DNA of 64,000 nucleotides from Ilyomonas sp965199905 (lineage in GTDB: Bacteria > Bacteroidota > Bacteroidia > Chitinophagales > Chitinophagaceae): the NCBI GenBank assembly GCA_965199905.1, contig OZ241366.1, positions 1,550,001 to 1,614,000 of the forward strand, read 5' to 3'. Under the pieces are notes generated by a model, which was not told where the DNA came from, searched no databases, and saw only the letters and a program-made list of their open reading frames with translations. A program made the position numbers and the translations under genes. Below are positions 17,429-26,817 of the stretch, in pieces. Numbering within the stretch: the first letter of the stretch is position 1; each line of letters begins with the position of its first letter.

Positions 17429-19270
17429 ATGAAAAAATACTCACGCATTTTTTTTTACTTAGGTCAACATAAATCCCGCATTGCTCTTTATTTTTTATGT
17501 GTTGTATTGTCAATCGTTTTCTCTATCGTTTCATTGGGCATGCTGATGCCTTTTCTTGAATTGATCTTTAATGGTAATAATGCTTCGGGCACATCATCTT
17601 TATTCAGTGCAACATCCAACCCTGTCGTATCATTTATAAGAAAAGCGCTTATCTCTTCCATCCAAAGCAGCGGAACATTTTCTGCAGAAGGTAAGCTACG
17701 GACATTGCTGTATATCTGTATTCTGCTTATCTTTCTTATCTTACTAAAAAATGTTTTTATCTACCTCGCTTCTTATATTCTGACACCAATTAAAAACGGC
17801 ATCGTTAATAAGATGCGGCTTGAGTTATACAGCAAAGTTTTACAGCTTCCGATTGGCTATTTTACTGAGAGAAGGAAAGGCGATTTAATCAGCCGCATCA
17901 CGAATGATATAAGTGAAGTTGAATATTCAGTTGTAGGAACGCTGGAAGGCTGGATAAGCGATCCGCTCACCATCATTTTTAATTTTACGATTCTTTTCTA
18001 TTTAAGCCCGCAGCTCACTATTTTTCTTCTCTTGTTTCTTCCTGTAATCGGTTTTGTTATCGGCAGAATTTCCCGGTCGTTAAAGCGACCTTCAAGCGAA
18101 GCCGCTATTAAATACGGAGAATCATTGTCGCTGCTTGATGAAACCCTGACCGGGCTTCGTGTTATTAAAGCATTTAACATCGAAAACATCTTACGAAACC
18201 GGTTTTTTTCTATAAATAATAGCTTAATGAAAGCCAGGAATCGCATTGCATTTCGCAGAGATTTGTCGGCGCCAACTTCTGAGTTCCTTGGTGTGTCTGT
18301 GTTTGCGGCGATATTGTGGTATGGCGGCAGCGGCATTATAAAAGGAAGCATTCCGTTGGAAGGTTCAGCTTTTATAGGTTATCTCGCGTTGTTTTATAAT
18401 GTAATTAATCCTGCAAAATCATTGTCTACTTCATTTAGTAACATGAAGAAAGGTGAAGCAGCCATCACCCGTATTGAAGAGATATTGGGAGCGCCAATTA
18501 CAGTTGAAGATAAGCCAAACGGAATTAGGCTACCTTCTTTCAACAACGCTATTGAATTCAGAAATGTGACGTTTGCCTATGAGGATTATGTCATTTTAAA
18601 AAACATAAACCTCACCATTGAAAAAGGAAAAACGGTTGCCTTGGTAGGTTCCTCGGGAGCTGGTAAAAGCACGCTGGCTGACCTTGTGCCGCGCTTTCAT
18701 GATGTAACAAGCGGCGAGTTGCTGATAGATGGAATCAACATTAAAGAATACACACTTGAAAGCCTGCGAAGCCAGATTAGTATTGTAACGCAGGAACCGA
18801 TTTTGTTTAACGATAGCATTGCTAATAACATTGCGCTTGGTATGGAATCTACAGCCAGTGACGAACAAATACAAGACGCCGCCAAAGTAGCCAATGCATA
18901 TTCTTTTATTACTCATAAAGATGATGGCTTTAATACCAATATCGGCGACAGAGGAAGCAAATTAAGCGGTGGCGAAAGACAGCGGCTTACCATAGCAAGA
19001 GCCGTTTTGAAAAACCCGCCAATATTGATTCTTGATGAAGCAACTTCATCGCTTGATACCGAAAGTGAAAGACTGGTGCAGGATGCCATTAATAAGATGA
19101 TGCAGAACCGTACTTCGCTCGTGATTGCGCATCGCCTGTCTACCATTCGCCATGCCGATGAGATTATTGTTTTGCAGCACGGACAAATAGTACAACGCGG
19201 CACACATACATCGCTGATGACGGAAGAAGGATTGTATAAAAAACTGATAGAGATGCAGGAAGTGAGATGA
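17429..19270 (+). CDS. MsbA-like ABC exporter (ATPase-permease fusion)
   Basis: A 613-residue half-transporter. The first 330 residues contain six membrane helices, and the rest is the ATPase. Walker A is LVGSSGAGKSTLADLVP (about residue 408), the signature is LSGGERQRLTIARA, Walker B is PILILDEATSSLD, and the switch His is in VIAHRLST. It should act as a homodimer at the inner membrane, probably flipping lipids or lipid-linked compounds; MsbA-type lipid A export is plausible because of the nearby envelope genes. The start at 17429 (ATG) is preferred over the GTG at 17423. Confidence 0.85.
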   Translation: MKKYSRIFFYLGQHKSRIALYFLCVVLSIVFSIVSLGMLMPFLELIFNGNNASGTSSLFSATSNPVVSFIRKALISSIQSSGTFSAEGKLRTLLYICILLIFLILLKNVFIYLASYILTPIKNGIVNKMRLELYSKVLQLPIGYFTERRKGDLISRITNDISEVEYSVVGTLEGWISDPLTIIFNFTILFYLSPQLTIFLLLFLPVIGFVIGRISRSLKRPSSEAAIKYGESLSLLDETLTGLRVIKAFNIENILRNRFFSINNSLMKARNRIAFRRDLSAPTSEFLGVSVFAAILWYGGSGIIKGSIPLEGSAFIGYLALFYNVINPAKSLSTSFSNMKKGEAAITRIEEILGAPITVEDKPNGIRLPSFNNAIEFRNVTFAYEDYVILKNINLTIEKGKTVALVGSSGAGKSTLADLVPRFHDVTSGELLIDGINIKEYTLESLRSQISIVTQEPILFNDSIANNIALGMESTASDEQIQDAAKVANAYSFITHKDDGFNTNIGDRGSKLSGGERQRLTIARAVLKNPPILILDEATSSLDTESERLVQDAINKMMQNRTSLVIAHRLSTIRHADEIIVLQHGQIVQRGTHTSLMTEEGLYKKLIEMQEVR

Positions 19271-19382
19271 TTGACAATTGGTACTTGTCAATTTTTATTT
19301 GATGGCTTGTTTTTCTAATTAACAATTAATCATCGCCAATTAAAAAAAATTTCTATTTTGGCAAATCAAAAACACAACAAAC

Positions 19383-19790
19383 ATGATACAATTTAGTGAA
19401 TTGCAAGCCGGAGATTACGTCATTGTTGAATATGAAGGCACAAGATGGGAAGGTGAAGTGATGAAGTTAAATCACGATGAAAAACAAGTCTGTGTACAAA
19501 CAGAAGTGCAGGATTTCTGGTACGCTCCTGCAGATGTTTATCCTATTGTGCTGAATGATGAAGAATTGAAGCGCTTGCATTTCGGCAAAGAAGTTATGGA
19601 CGATGGCAGCATTAAATATAAAAAAGGTTCATTTCGTTTAGCCATTCCTGCCGAGGGTGATTTTTCTGATATTGAAATGTGGTATCGCGAAGACCGCCGC
19701 CATCACCCGGATGTTCATTTTGTTCACCAGTTGCAGAACAATTACCTGCAGATGACGAAAGTGCACCTGACAAGGGAAGTGATGGTATAA
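19383..19790 (+). CDS. Conserved hypothetical protein, 135 residues
   Basis: A soluble, acidic protein with no signal peptide. The N-terminus (ELQAGDYVIVEYEGTRWEGEV) looks like a small beta-barrel of SH3 or KOW type, and the C-terminus is HH- and W-containing (MWYREDRRHHPDVHFVHQ). I recognise it only as a type of protein common in Bacteroidota and cannot give a function. The upstream region has a TATTTTGG stretch that may be a weak -7 box. Confidence 0.6.
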   Translation: MIQFSELQAGDYVIVEYEGTRWEGEVMKLNHDEKQVCVQTEVQDFWYAPADVYPIVLNDEELKRLHFGKEVMDDGSIKYKKGSFRLAIPAEGDFSDIEMWYREDRRHHPDVHFVHQLQNNYLQMTKVHLTREVMV

Positions 19791-19872
19791 TCTCTTAACA
19801 AATCTTTCCTTTTAAACATTAAACGATATCATCTTATCCACATCTCAGGTACTCAGTTTAAAAAATAAAAAA

Positions 19873-20277
19873 ATGAAAAAGATTCTTTTTATAGCTATTG
19901 CAGCTATTGCTTTTACCACAGCTTCGCAGGCTCAGGATTCTACCATGTCAAAAGGGAAAATGCACAATGACCAGGGTGACAAAATGCACCGTGGCGGTGA
20001 TAGGATGAAGGATTTAAACCTGACGCCCGACCAGCAGGAAAAAATGAAGAAGCTGCGTGAAGACAACCGCACAAAAATGGAAGCTATTAAAAACAATACT
20101 TCCCTAAGCGACGATCAAAAGCAGGAACAAATGAAGAAGCTGCGTATGGATCAGCGGAAGAATATGGAAGGTTTGCTGACTGATGAACAAAAAGCGAAAA
20201 TGAAAGATGCGCGCAAGCAGGAAATGATGCATCGCAGGAACATGAAAGATGGCGGTGATTCTACCATGCGTAAATAA
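19873..20277 (+). CDS. Periplasmic Met/Lys-rich helical protein (Spy/CpxP-like)
   Basis: A 134-residue exported protein with a signal peptide (residues 1-20, ending SQA-Q). The mature part is highly charged, helical and rich in Met, Lys and Gln, with LNLTPDQQEKMKKLREDNR and LSDDQKQEQMKKLR repeats and a LLTDEQKAKM block. These LTxxQ-type repeats resemble the Spy/CpxP periplasmic chaperone and metal-stress family. The family link is by composition and repeat, so it is only tentative. A related smaller protein follows 14 bp downstream. Confidence 0.6.
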   Translation: MKKILFIAIAAIAFTTASQAQDSTMSKGKMHNDQGDKMHRGGDRMKDLNLTPDQQEKMKKLREDNRTKMEAIKNNTSLSDDQKQEQMKKLRMDQRKNMEGLLTDEQKAKMKDARKQEMMHRRNMKDGGDSTMRK

Positions 20278-20291
20278 ACATTCAGAATAAA

Positions 20292-20672
20292 ATGAATTTT
20301 TTAAAAAGCATTCTTTCTTTACTTATTGTTGCGTTGTTTTTTACTTCTGCTTCTGCACAATCGAAAATGCAGTTGACAAAAATGAAACAGCGGGTAATGA
20401 CCGAATTGAAAGTGGATGATATAAAAGCCGATTCGGCAGTCAACATCGTTACCGATTTTTACAAAAATGCCCGCGCCATCAGAACCAATGCCGACCTGAA
20501 GGATGCAGACCGGAAATCGGCTCTGCAAACCAATCGTAAAGCAGAAATGGGTCGTCTTAAGGCTGCCGGTTTTACCATGGAGCAAATGCAGAAACTAAAG
20601 CAGGTTTTAGATGAGATGAAAGAAGAACGGCAAAACCGGAAAGGAGCAAAAGATTCCACTTCGGCTTCGTAA
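20292..20672 (+). CDS. Periplasmic helical protein, related to upstream neighbour
   Basis: A 126-residue exported protein with a signal peptide (residues 1-22, ending ASA-Q). The mature part is a charged helix with a MTELKVDDIKADSAVNIVTDFY region and a C-terminal QMQKLKQVLDEMKEERQNRKG region. The 14-bp gap and the terminator after it show it is cotranscribed with the previous gene. It likely has a related periplasmic chaperone-like role, but no domain was identified with confidence. Confidence 0.55.
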   Translation: MNFLKSILSLLIVALFFTSASAQSKMQLTKMKQRVMTELKVDDIKADSAVNIVTDFYKNARAIRTNADLKDADRKSALQTNRKAEMGRLKAAGFTMEQMQKLKQVLDEMKEERQNRKGAKDSTSAS

Positions 20673-20696
20673 AGAGAGATTCATTTTATAAAAAAG

Positions 20697-20729
20697 AAAA
20701 GCCGTCCGGGCATTATTCGGACGGCTTTT
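20697..20729. terminator. Bidirectional rho-independent terminator
   Basis: AAAAGCCGTCCG and CGGACGGCTTTT form a 12-bp perfect stem with a 9-nt loop. It serves the two plus-strand periplasmic genes and also the convergent mscS-like gene, whose stop codon lies in the loop. Confidence 0.85.
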
Positions 20730-21798
20730 CTTTTACTTCTCCTTCCCAAACTATCCTTGTTCGTGGCAGTGCCTGGGGATAATTGTTTTGTATGAACAGA
20801 AGCAAATGTTCTCTTACAAAACAGCGAAGATCAAAGGCATGCCCGGCATTATTGGTGCTAACCAAACAACGAAGTTCAACAGTCCTTTCTTTAAGGTCGG
20901 TTACCTGCAATGTAGCGACGCGCTCATCCCATATCGGTTGCGTTTTCACAAACGCCAGAAACTCTTTGCGCACTTCGTCTACCGGCACGGTGTAATCCAG
21001 ATAAATCATAGCGGCGCTCAGAATCTCAGAGCCTGTGCGTGTCCAGTTCTGAAAGGGTTTTTCAATAAAATAGTTAATGGGCAAAATTAACCGGCGCTGA
21101 TCCCAAATCTGCATTACAACATAGGTTAGCGTAATCTCTTCCACATGTCCCCATTCGCCTTCTACAATAAGTACATCATCTAATCGCAATGGCTGTGTAA
21201 AAGCGATCTGCAAACCGGCCAAAAAATTAGCCAGCGAGCGTTGCGCAGCAAAGCCAATGATGATACCGCCTATACCCACGCCGGTTAGTAAGCCTGTACC
21301 TAATTTTCGAAGGTTATCGAAGCTTAAAAAAATAAGGCAAATGGTAACGATAACAATGAGGCTGATAACCAGACGACGTATGAATTGCAGTTGCGTCCTG
21401 ATCTTACGTTCGCGCAGGTTATCAGGCTTCTTTAAATCGTACTTGAAAACCACATAATCCTCAACCACTTTGATAATCGCAATCAGGATTAACGCAACCG
21501 TGATGGTTAAAAAAATCTGCGAAAATTTATCAAATACAACCATCTGCGACCTGCGCAACCGCAACTCGTCTTTAAACGAATTCAATATAAAAAGAGGCAG
21601 AAATAAGTTGACCGGAATTGCTATGCGGCGAATAATTGAACGCGTTAACGAAAAGTCGGTTTTCTTATCAGCTTGTCTCACCAAAGCGCCTAAAATCAAG
21701 CGAAGAACAATACCAATGATAATAGCGCAAAGAAGAATCATCAGGTTCCAGATTCCCTTTGGAAGCGACTGCAAATAATTAATTACATCATCCCACAT
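20713..21798 (-). CDS. mscS: Small-conductance mechanosensitive channel (MscS family)
   Basis: A 361-residue membrane protein with several N-terminal helices. The pore-lining helix and beta domain are marked by LLTGVGIGGIIIGFAAQRSLANFLAG (about residues 170-195) and FTQPLRLDDVLIVEGEWGHVEEITLTY. The channel opens under membrane tension to release solutes after osmotic downshock. Length is between E. coli MscS (286) and the longer MscK/YnaI members. The gpsA gene lies 33 bp upstream on the same strand. Confidence 0.9.
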   Translation of the reverse strand: MWDDVINYLQSLPKGIWNLMILLCAIIIGIVLRLILGALVRQADKKTDFSLTRSIIRRIAIPVNLFLPLFILNSFKDELRLRRSQMVVFDKFSQIFLTITVALILIAIIKVVEDYVVFKYDLKKPDNLRERKIRTQLQFIRRLVISLIVIVTICLIFLSFDNLRKLGTGLLTGVGIGGIIIGFAAQRSLANFLAGLQIAFTQPLRLDDVLIVEGEWGHVEEITLTYVVMQIWDQRRLILPINYFIEKPFQNWTRTGSEILSAAMIYLDYTVPVDEVRKEFLAFVKTQPIWDERVATLQVTDLKERTVELRCLVSTNNAGHAFDLRCFVREHLLLFIQNNYPQALPRTRIVWEGEVKEKPSE

Positions 21799-21831
21799 AA
21801 TAATAAACAGGATATTGACTGAATTGGTTAT

Positions 21832-22842
21832 TTATACTAATAATGATTCAATTTTTTTGAAAGCTTCTTTCGCTGGTTTGTGCTCCCAAAGTATTTTATA
21901 AATCTCAGCGATAACCGGAATTTCAGCTTTCACTCTTTCGTTGGTTATGTAAATACATTTGCTTGCGTTATAACCTTCAGCAACCATGTTCAGCTCGAGC
22001 TGCGCCGCTTTTACAGAATAGCCTTTGCCGATCATATTTCCAAACATGCGGTTGCGGCTATATAGTGAATAACAAGTTACCAGCAAATCGCCAAGATAAA
22101 CAGATGAAGTGTATTTGATTCGCTCCTGGTTGCAGGGAATCTCATGTTGCTTTACCAATGCCTTTAAAAACACAGCCATTTCATTAGCGCAGTTAGCAAT
22201 ATAAACGCTAAGAAAATTATCGCCATATTCCAAACCATGTGCAATGCCGGCGCCAAGTGCGTAAATATTTTTCAGCACGGCTGCATACTGAACGCCAACC
22301 ACATCATGATTGATAACTGTATTCAGATATCTTGTTTTAAAATGACCGGCGATATTGTTTGCCATTTCTTCATCAACACCGGAAAAAGTAAGATAGGAAA
22401 GCTTTTCAGCGGCTACTTCTTCAGCATGACAGGGACCTAATACCGTGAAATAATTTTTGATAGAAACTTCATAATCGTTACGTACATAATCGTAAAGAAG
22501 CTCGTTACAATCAGGCAAAATACCTTTTATAGCAGATACAATTTTTTTGTTTTGAAAATCCTTTCCCGATAAGCCTTCAAACGCATTTTTAACGAAAGCA
22601 GAAGGCACAGCAACAATGATAACATCCGATTTTTCAAACACGGTTTTGATATCATTGTATAAAGAAAAAGAACCGCTGGTAAAATAAACCGCTTCCAGGT
22701 AATGCGGGTTGTGATGGTGCTGCCGGATATAATCAATGGTATCATTATTTCGAACCCACCAATTAATATGATGCCTGTTATCAGTAAGTATTTTGGCAAG
22801 AGCCGTCGCCCAGCTTCCACTTCCTATAATCGCGAACTGCAT
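21832..22842 (-). CDS. gpsA: NAD(P)H-dependent glycerol-3-phosphate dehydrogenase
   Basis: A 336-residue enzyme that reduces dihydroxyacetone phosphate to sn-glycerol 3-phosphate for phospholipid synthesis. The start at 22842 gives MQFAIIGSGSWATALAKIL, the standard GpsA N-terminus with its Rossmann motif. The catalytic Lys block AAVLKNIYALGAGIAHGLEYGDN is near residue 185, and KGYSVKAAQLELNMVAEGY follows. The longer frame to 22938 would add 32 unlikely residues. With glpD in the same window, the cell has both the biosynthetic and the catabolic enzymes. Confidence 0.93.
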   Translation of the reverse strand: MQFAIIGSGSWATALAKILTDNRHHINWWVRNNDTIDYIRQHHHNPHYLEAVYFTSGSFSLYNDIKTVFEKSDVIIVAVPSAFVKNAFEGLSGKDFQNKKIVSAIKGILPDCNELLYDYVRNDYEVSIKNYFTVLGPCHAEEVAAEKLSYLTFSGVDEEMANNIAGHFKTRYLNTVINHDVVGVQYAAVLKNIYALGAGIAHGLEYGDNFLSVYIANCANEMAVFLKALVKQHEIPCNQERIKYTSSVYLGDLLVTCYSLYSRNRMFGNMIGKGYSVKAAQLELNMVAEGYNASKCIYITNERVKAEIPVIAEIYKILWEHKPAKEAFKKIESLLV

Positions 22843-23016
22843 ATGCAAAACAAATGAAGCTGCAAACATACGGGAACATGAGGGAAGCCGATTTGTAAGA
22901 GCGACATACAGGCAGGAATTAACCAAAGAGTGATGCATTTGTTTGTAAGAAATACTGAGGTTGATTTATATAACTCTACCATCTTTCCATGTAGCTTGCG
23001 TTTATAAAAGCATCAA

Positions 23017-23946
23017 ATGCCAACAGTAATTATCACAGGCGGAACGGGATTGATAGGAAAGCGTTTATCACAAATGATGATCGAGAAAGGATACGAGGTC
23101 ATTGTATTCAGTCACCAAGCTAAAGAAGGGAAAACAGAAGAAGGCGCTACCATAAAAAAATGGGATATAAATAAAGGCGACATTGATAAAGATGCTATTG
23201 CGAAAGCAGATTATCTCGTTCATCTTGCCGGCGCTAATGTGGCAGAAAAAAGATGGACCGAAAAACGCAAGCAGGAAATTATTGATAGCCGAACCAAAAG
23301 CAGTGCTTTACTGATAAAGGCTTTACGCGAAACACCGAATCAAATCAAAGCGGTGATAAGCGCTTCCGCAATTGGCTGGTATGGAGAAGATACCGTAAAA
23401 AGCAGAAGCGAAGGATTTAGTGAAGATGCGCTTTCATCGGACGATTTTTTAGGTCGCACAACCCGTCTCTGGGAAGAAAGTATAACACCAGTATCTGAGT
23501 TAGAAAAACGACTCGTCATTTTGCGTACAGGCATTGTGCTAAGTACAAAAGGCGGTGCTTTGGTTGAGTTTATGAAGCCTTTAAAGTTAGGTGTTGCAAC
23601 GGTGCTCGGCAAAGGCAGCCAGGTAATTAGCTGGATACATATAGACGATGTTTGCCGGCTCTATGTATACGCCATCGAAAACGCTCATGTCGCTGGTATT
23701 TACAATGCAGCAGCACCATCGCCGGTTACCAATAAAAAGTTGGTAACCGCACTTGCAGAAGAAATGAAGGGAAATAAATTTTTAACCATGCCAGTGCCAT
23801 CTTTCATCCTGAAAATAGCACTTGGCGAGATGAGTACGGAAGTTTTAAAAAGCACAACAGTAAGCTCAACAAAAACAGAGCAAAGCGGATTTAGCTTTTT
23901 ATATCCTGATATTAAACCGGCACTTCACGAATTGGTTAAAAAGTAA
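23017..23946 (+). CDS. TIGR01777-type NAD-dependent epimerase/dehydratase
   Basis: A 309-residue extended short-chain dehydrogenase. The nucleotide-binding motif IITGGTGLIGKRLSQ is at residues 5-19, VHLAGANVAEKRWTEKRKQEI near 70, and SASAIGWYGEDT near 115. These blocks identify the YfcH/Yfhf group. The usual YxxxK pair is replaced by the group-specific SxxGWYG pattern. The substrate is unknown; a sugar-nucleotide role is not supported by context. It is divergent from gpsA. Confidence 0.85.
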   Translation: MPTVIITGGTGLIGKRLSQMMIEKGYEVIVFSHQAKEGKTEEGATIKKWDINKGDIDKDAIAKADYLVHLAGANVAEKRWTEKRKQEIIDSRTKSSALLIKALRETPNQIKAVISASAIGWYGEDTVKSRSEGFSEDALSSDDFLGRTTRLWEESITPVSELEKRLVILRTGIVLSTKGGALVEFMKPLKLGVATVLGKGSQVISWIHIDDVCRLYVYAIENAHVAGIYNAAAPSPVTNKKLVTALAEEMKGNKFLTMPVPSFILKIALGEMSTEVLKSTTVSSTKTEQSGFSFLYPDIKPALHELVKK

Positions 23947-24252
23947 TTTCACCTGAATGCAAAATGTTGTAAGTGTATCATTTTAAATAGGATACAAAAT
24001 ACAGTTTTTGGTAACCAACGTTCGTCTCCTTTTTGATCGGCTGTTGCGATTCTTGCATGCCGAAGCAGCAAAAATTCTCACATCGAGCTTCGGGGCAATG
24101 TTTGGGCTTTTATCGAAGCAAATAATGGACGTTATTTTAAAAAAGATTCATCATCAAACCGTTTATCATATTCAGTCAAAGAATATCTTCGCTTCATTGT
24201 CAATTCACTTGGCAAAGCTTTCTGACTTATAGAAAGAGTTATAAGTTAATAA
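23947..24252. other. Intergenic region before tRNA-Thr, with repeat copy D
   Basis: Contains hairpin repeat copy D (23996-24124). The remainder up to the tRNA is AT-rich with no credible gene. Confidence 0.6.
23996..24124. repeat. Dispersed hairpin repeat, copy D
   Basis: Full-length copy with the AATACAGTTTTTGGTA start and the CGAAGCAAATA end. The hairpin is ATTCTTGC (24049-24056), loop ATGCCGAAGCA, GCAAAAAT (24068-24075). Its loop has the orientation of copy B, which is inverted relative to copies A and C. Confidence 0.75.
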
Positions 24253-24325
24253 GCCAACTTAGCTCAGTTGGTAGAGCATTTCATTCGTAATGAAAGGGTC
24301 GTCGGTTCGACTCCGATAGTTGGCT
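24253..24325 (+). tRNA. tRNA-Thr (anticodon CGT)
   Basis: A 73-nt cloverleaf. The acceptor stem is GCCAACT/AGTTGGC, the D arm AGCTCAGTTGGTAGAGC, the anticodon stem TTTCATT-CGT-AATGAAA, and the T arm GTCGG-TTCGACT-CCGAT. The discriminator is T. The CGT anticodon reads ACG. CCA is not encoded. Confidence 0.96.
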
Positions 24326-24326
24326 C

Positions 24327-24366
24327 AAAGCTAAAACGCAATACTGCATTGCGTTTTAGCTTTTTT
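24327..24366 (+). terminator. Rho-independent terminator after tRNA-Thr
   Basis: AAAGCTAAAACGCAA pairs with TTGCGTTTTAGCTTT, a perfect 15-bp stem followed by a T run, beginning 2 nt after the tRNA. Confidence 0.9.
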
Positions 24367-24560
24367 ATTTACTCATTTTATTAGCCCAAATAAATAAGTC
24401 TTTCAAAAGCAAAGCCGTTTCGCAAAGTGAAAAGAAAATCAATCCTTCTTTGTGAATAAACCGCAGCCTTATAACTTACATCTCACACAATAAAACCGGG
24501 AAATAATAGTTGACATCTTTGTAACAGCAGCATGTGTATGCCAGCATTATTTTTATCAGC

Positions 24561-25448
24561 ATGAAACTATCATACGCCGAACAGGAATTTGAACGTAGCA
24601 AAAACAGGAAAGCGTTGGGTATTACACTCGGCGTTTGCCTTGCCATTGTTTTATTAATGTTTCTCGTAAGCTGGACGGCGCCGCAAACACCACAGCCGTT
24701 AGTTGATAATGGCATTGAAGTAAACCTCGGAAATGTAGATGAAGGTTTTGGCGATGTGGCTCCGCAGTTACCCGGCGAAATGTCGAAAGCAGATGAAAGT
24801 GATGTGCAGCCTGTAAAGGCTTCTGCTGCCCGCGAAGAGCCGGACGAAAGTAAAGAAGTAGCAGAAAATACAGAGCGCGATGCACCCGAGATTCGCACCT
24901 CGCCAAAGCCAAACACTGAACCCAAACAACCTAAAGAATTGCCCAAGGCAAAACCAAAAGAAAAAGCGCCCGTTGTGGCTGCTGTGCCTGCACCACCAAA
25001 GCCAAAAGCGGTTTATAAAGGTGGCGCTACAGCAAATAATTCAGGCGGCAACGGAGCTGATAGTTACAATGGCGTTCGCAACCAGGGAATTGCCGGTGGC
25101 AAAGGCGACCAGGGCAAGCCCAATGGCAACCCGGCTTCAGATAGTTATACAGGAAATGGCGGCACCGGCAAAGGTGGTGTGAGCATACGTAGCGGCTTAA
25201 GCGGACGGCGGTTTACACACCTGCCTTCTTTCACAGATGATTTCAATGAAAATGCAAAAGTGGCAATTGATATTACTGTTGATGAAGCCGGTAATGTGAT
25301 TAGCGCAGCCCGAAATCCTCATGGAACCACAACAACCAACGGAGGAATCATTGGCATCGCTTTATCGAAGGCTAAGCAACTGAAGTTAACCAAAGGAAGC
25401 AGTGAGCAAACCGGAACCATTGTATTCGATTTCAAGCTTCGCGGATAG
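24561..25448 (+). CDS. TonB-like energy transducer protein
   Basis: A 295-residue protein started at 24561 (MKLSYAEQEFERSK). One membrane helix lies near residues 27-47, then a Pro/Lys/Glu-rich spacer (KQPKELPKAKPKEK, PAPPKPKA), then a Gly/Asn-rich stretch, and a C-terminal domain with VAIDITVDEAGNVISAARNP typical of TonB C-termini. TonB proteins link the inner-membrane ExbBD motor to outer-membrane receptors; ExbB/ExbD are not adjacent here. folC follows 26 bp downstream. Confidence 0.75.
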   Translation: MKLSYAEQEFERSKNRKALGITLGVCLAIVLLMFLVSWTAPQTPQPLVDNGIEVNLGNVDEGFGDVAPQLPGEMSKADESDVQPVKASAAREEPDESKEVAENTERDAPEIRTSPKPNTEPKQPKELPKAKPKEKAPVVAAVPAPPKPKAVYKGGATANNSGGNGADSYNGVRNQGIAGGKGDQGKPNGNPASDSYTGNGGTGKGGVSIRSGLSGRRFTHLPSFTDDFNENAKVAIDITVDEAGNVISAARNPHGTTTTNGGIIGIALSKAKQLKLTKGSSEQTGTIVFDFKLRG

Positions 25449-25474
25449 CTTTCCTGCCGCATCTTTGCGGTGTT

Positions 25475-26764
25475 ATGAACTACACTGAAACCATCGATTA
25501 TCTATATAAAAAACTCCCGCTTTTCAGCCGCCTTGGCGCTGATGCTATAAAGGCAGACTTAAACAATACCATTCGCCTGTGTGAAGCACTGGGCAATCCG
25601 CAAAACAAATTTAAAAGTTTACATATTGCCGGCACCAATGGTAAAGGTTCCGTAAGCCATATGCTGGCTGCCATTTTACAAACGGCCGGCTATAAAACCG
25701 GACTTTACACTTCTCCTCATCTTGTTGATTTCAGAGAACGTATTAAAGTAAACGGTGAACTATGCCGCCAGGATTTTGTTGTTGATTTTACAAAAAAAAT
25801 ACAACCGATAATTGAAGAAATCGAACCTTCATTTTTCGAGATTACGGTAGCGATGGCTTTCGGGTATTTTGCACAGGAAGCTGTAGATATTGCCATTATA
25901 GAAACGGGCCTTGGTGGTCGGCTCGATAGTACAAATATCATTACACCTATTCTTAGCATTATCACTAATATCGGGCTCGATCATGTTCAGATTTTGGGCG
26001 ATACGGTAGAGAAAATTGCGTTTGAAAAAGCAGGTATTATCAAGCTTCATGTTCCTATTATTATTGGTGAAACCTTACCGGAAACAGAGCCTGTTTTTGT
26101 AAGTATGGCAAAAGAAAAAGCAGCACCAATAATGATTGCACAACGCAACAGTTATATTACCGGTTTTACCACTGAATTTGATAAACTAACTATAACGACA
26201 GCTAACACAAAAACAGACGATCGCGAAACATACGTTCTTGATTTACCCGGTATTTACCAGGTAAAAAATATTCTTACCGTTTTAGAAGCTGTTGCATACT
26301 TACAATCCATCGAATATAATATTTCAACAGCGCAGGTAAAAGAAGGGCTTACCGCAGTAAAAAAACTTACCGGGCTGCACGGGCGTTGGGAACTTGTACA
26401 CCGCAAGCCAGCCGTTATTCTTGACGTTGCACATAATGCAGATGGCATGAAACAACTGGCGGAACAACTCGAACTTTCGACTTATGAAAATCTGCATATT
26501 ATCATTGGTATGGTAAAGGATAAAGACATTGTTTCTTCATTGAAATATTTACCAAAAACAGCCAGTTATTATTTTACAAAACCGGATACGCCGCGCGCAA
26601 TGCCAGAAGGCAGCATCGCTGAAATGGCTGCTGGCACTGGCTTGCAGGGAAGAACATTTGAAAATGTAAATGAAGCATTGCAGAATGTGCTAACGCATGC
26701 TCATGAAGATGATTTGGTATTGATTTGCGGAAGCGTGTTTTTAATTGGTGAAGTAGTTGTGTAA
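25475..26764 (+). CDS. folC: Folylpolyglutamate synthase / dihydrofolate synthase
   Basis: A 429-residue Mur-ligase-like enzyme that adds glutamate to dihydropteroate and to folates. The ATP-binding loop HIAGTNGKGSVSHMLAAIL is near residue 50, followed by GLYTSPHLVDFRERI, the family signature, and VDIAIIETGLGGRLDSTN near 140. The C-terminal glutamate ligase domain has VILDVAHNADGMKQL near 310. Length matches FolC. It is followed by a strong terminator. Confidence 0.93.
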   Translation: MNYTETIDYLYKKLPLFSRLGADAIKADLNNTIRLCEALGNPQNKFKSLHIAGTNGKGSVSHMLAAILQTAGYKTGLYTSPHLVDFRERIKVNGELCRQDFVVDFTKKIQPIIEEIEPSFFEITVAMAFGYFAQEAVDIAIIETGLGGRLDSTNIITPILSIITNIGLDHVQILGDTVEKIAFEKAGIIKLHVPIIIGETLPETEPVFVSMAKEKAAPIMIAQRNSYITGFTTEFDKLTITTANTKTDDRETYVLDLPGIYQVKNILTVLEAVAYLQSIEYNISTAQVKEGLTAVKKLTGLHGRWELVHRKPAVILDVAHNADGMKQLAEQLELSTYENLHIIIGMVKDKDIVSSLKYLPKTASYYFTKPDTPRAMPEGSIAEMAAGTGLQGRTFENVNEALQNVLTHAHEDDLVLICGSVFLIGEVVV

Positions 26765-26767
26765 ACA

Positions 26768-26798
26768 AAACAGGCATTGGTTATTCCAATGCCTGTTT
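26768..26798. terminator. Rho-independent terminator after folC
   Basis: AAACAGGCATTGG and CCAATGCCTGTTT form a perfect 13-bp stem with a TTATT loop. It also serves the convergent lipoprotein gene. Confidence 0.88.
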
Positions 26799-26817
26799 AA
26801 AATATGATCATTCAGTT

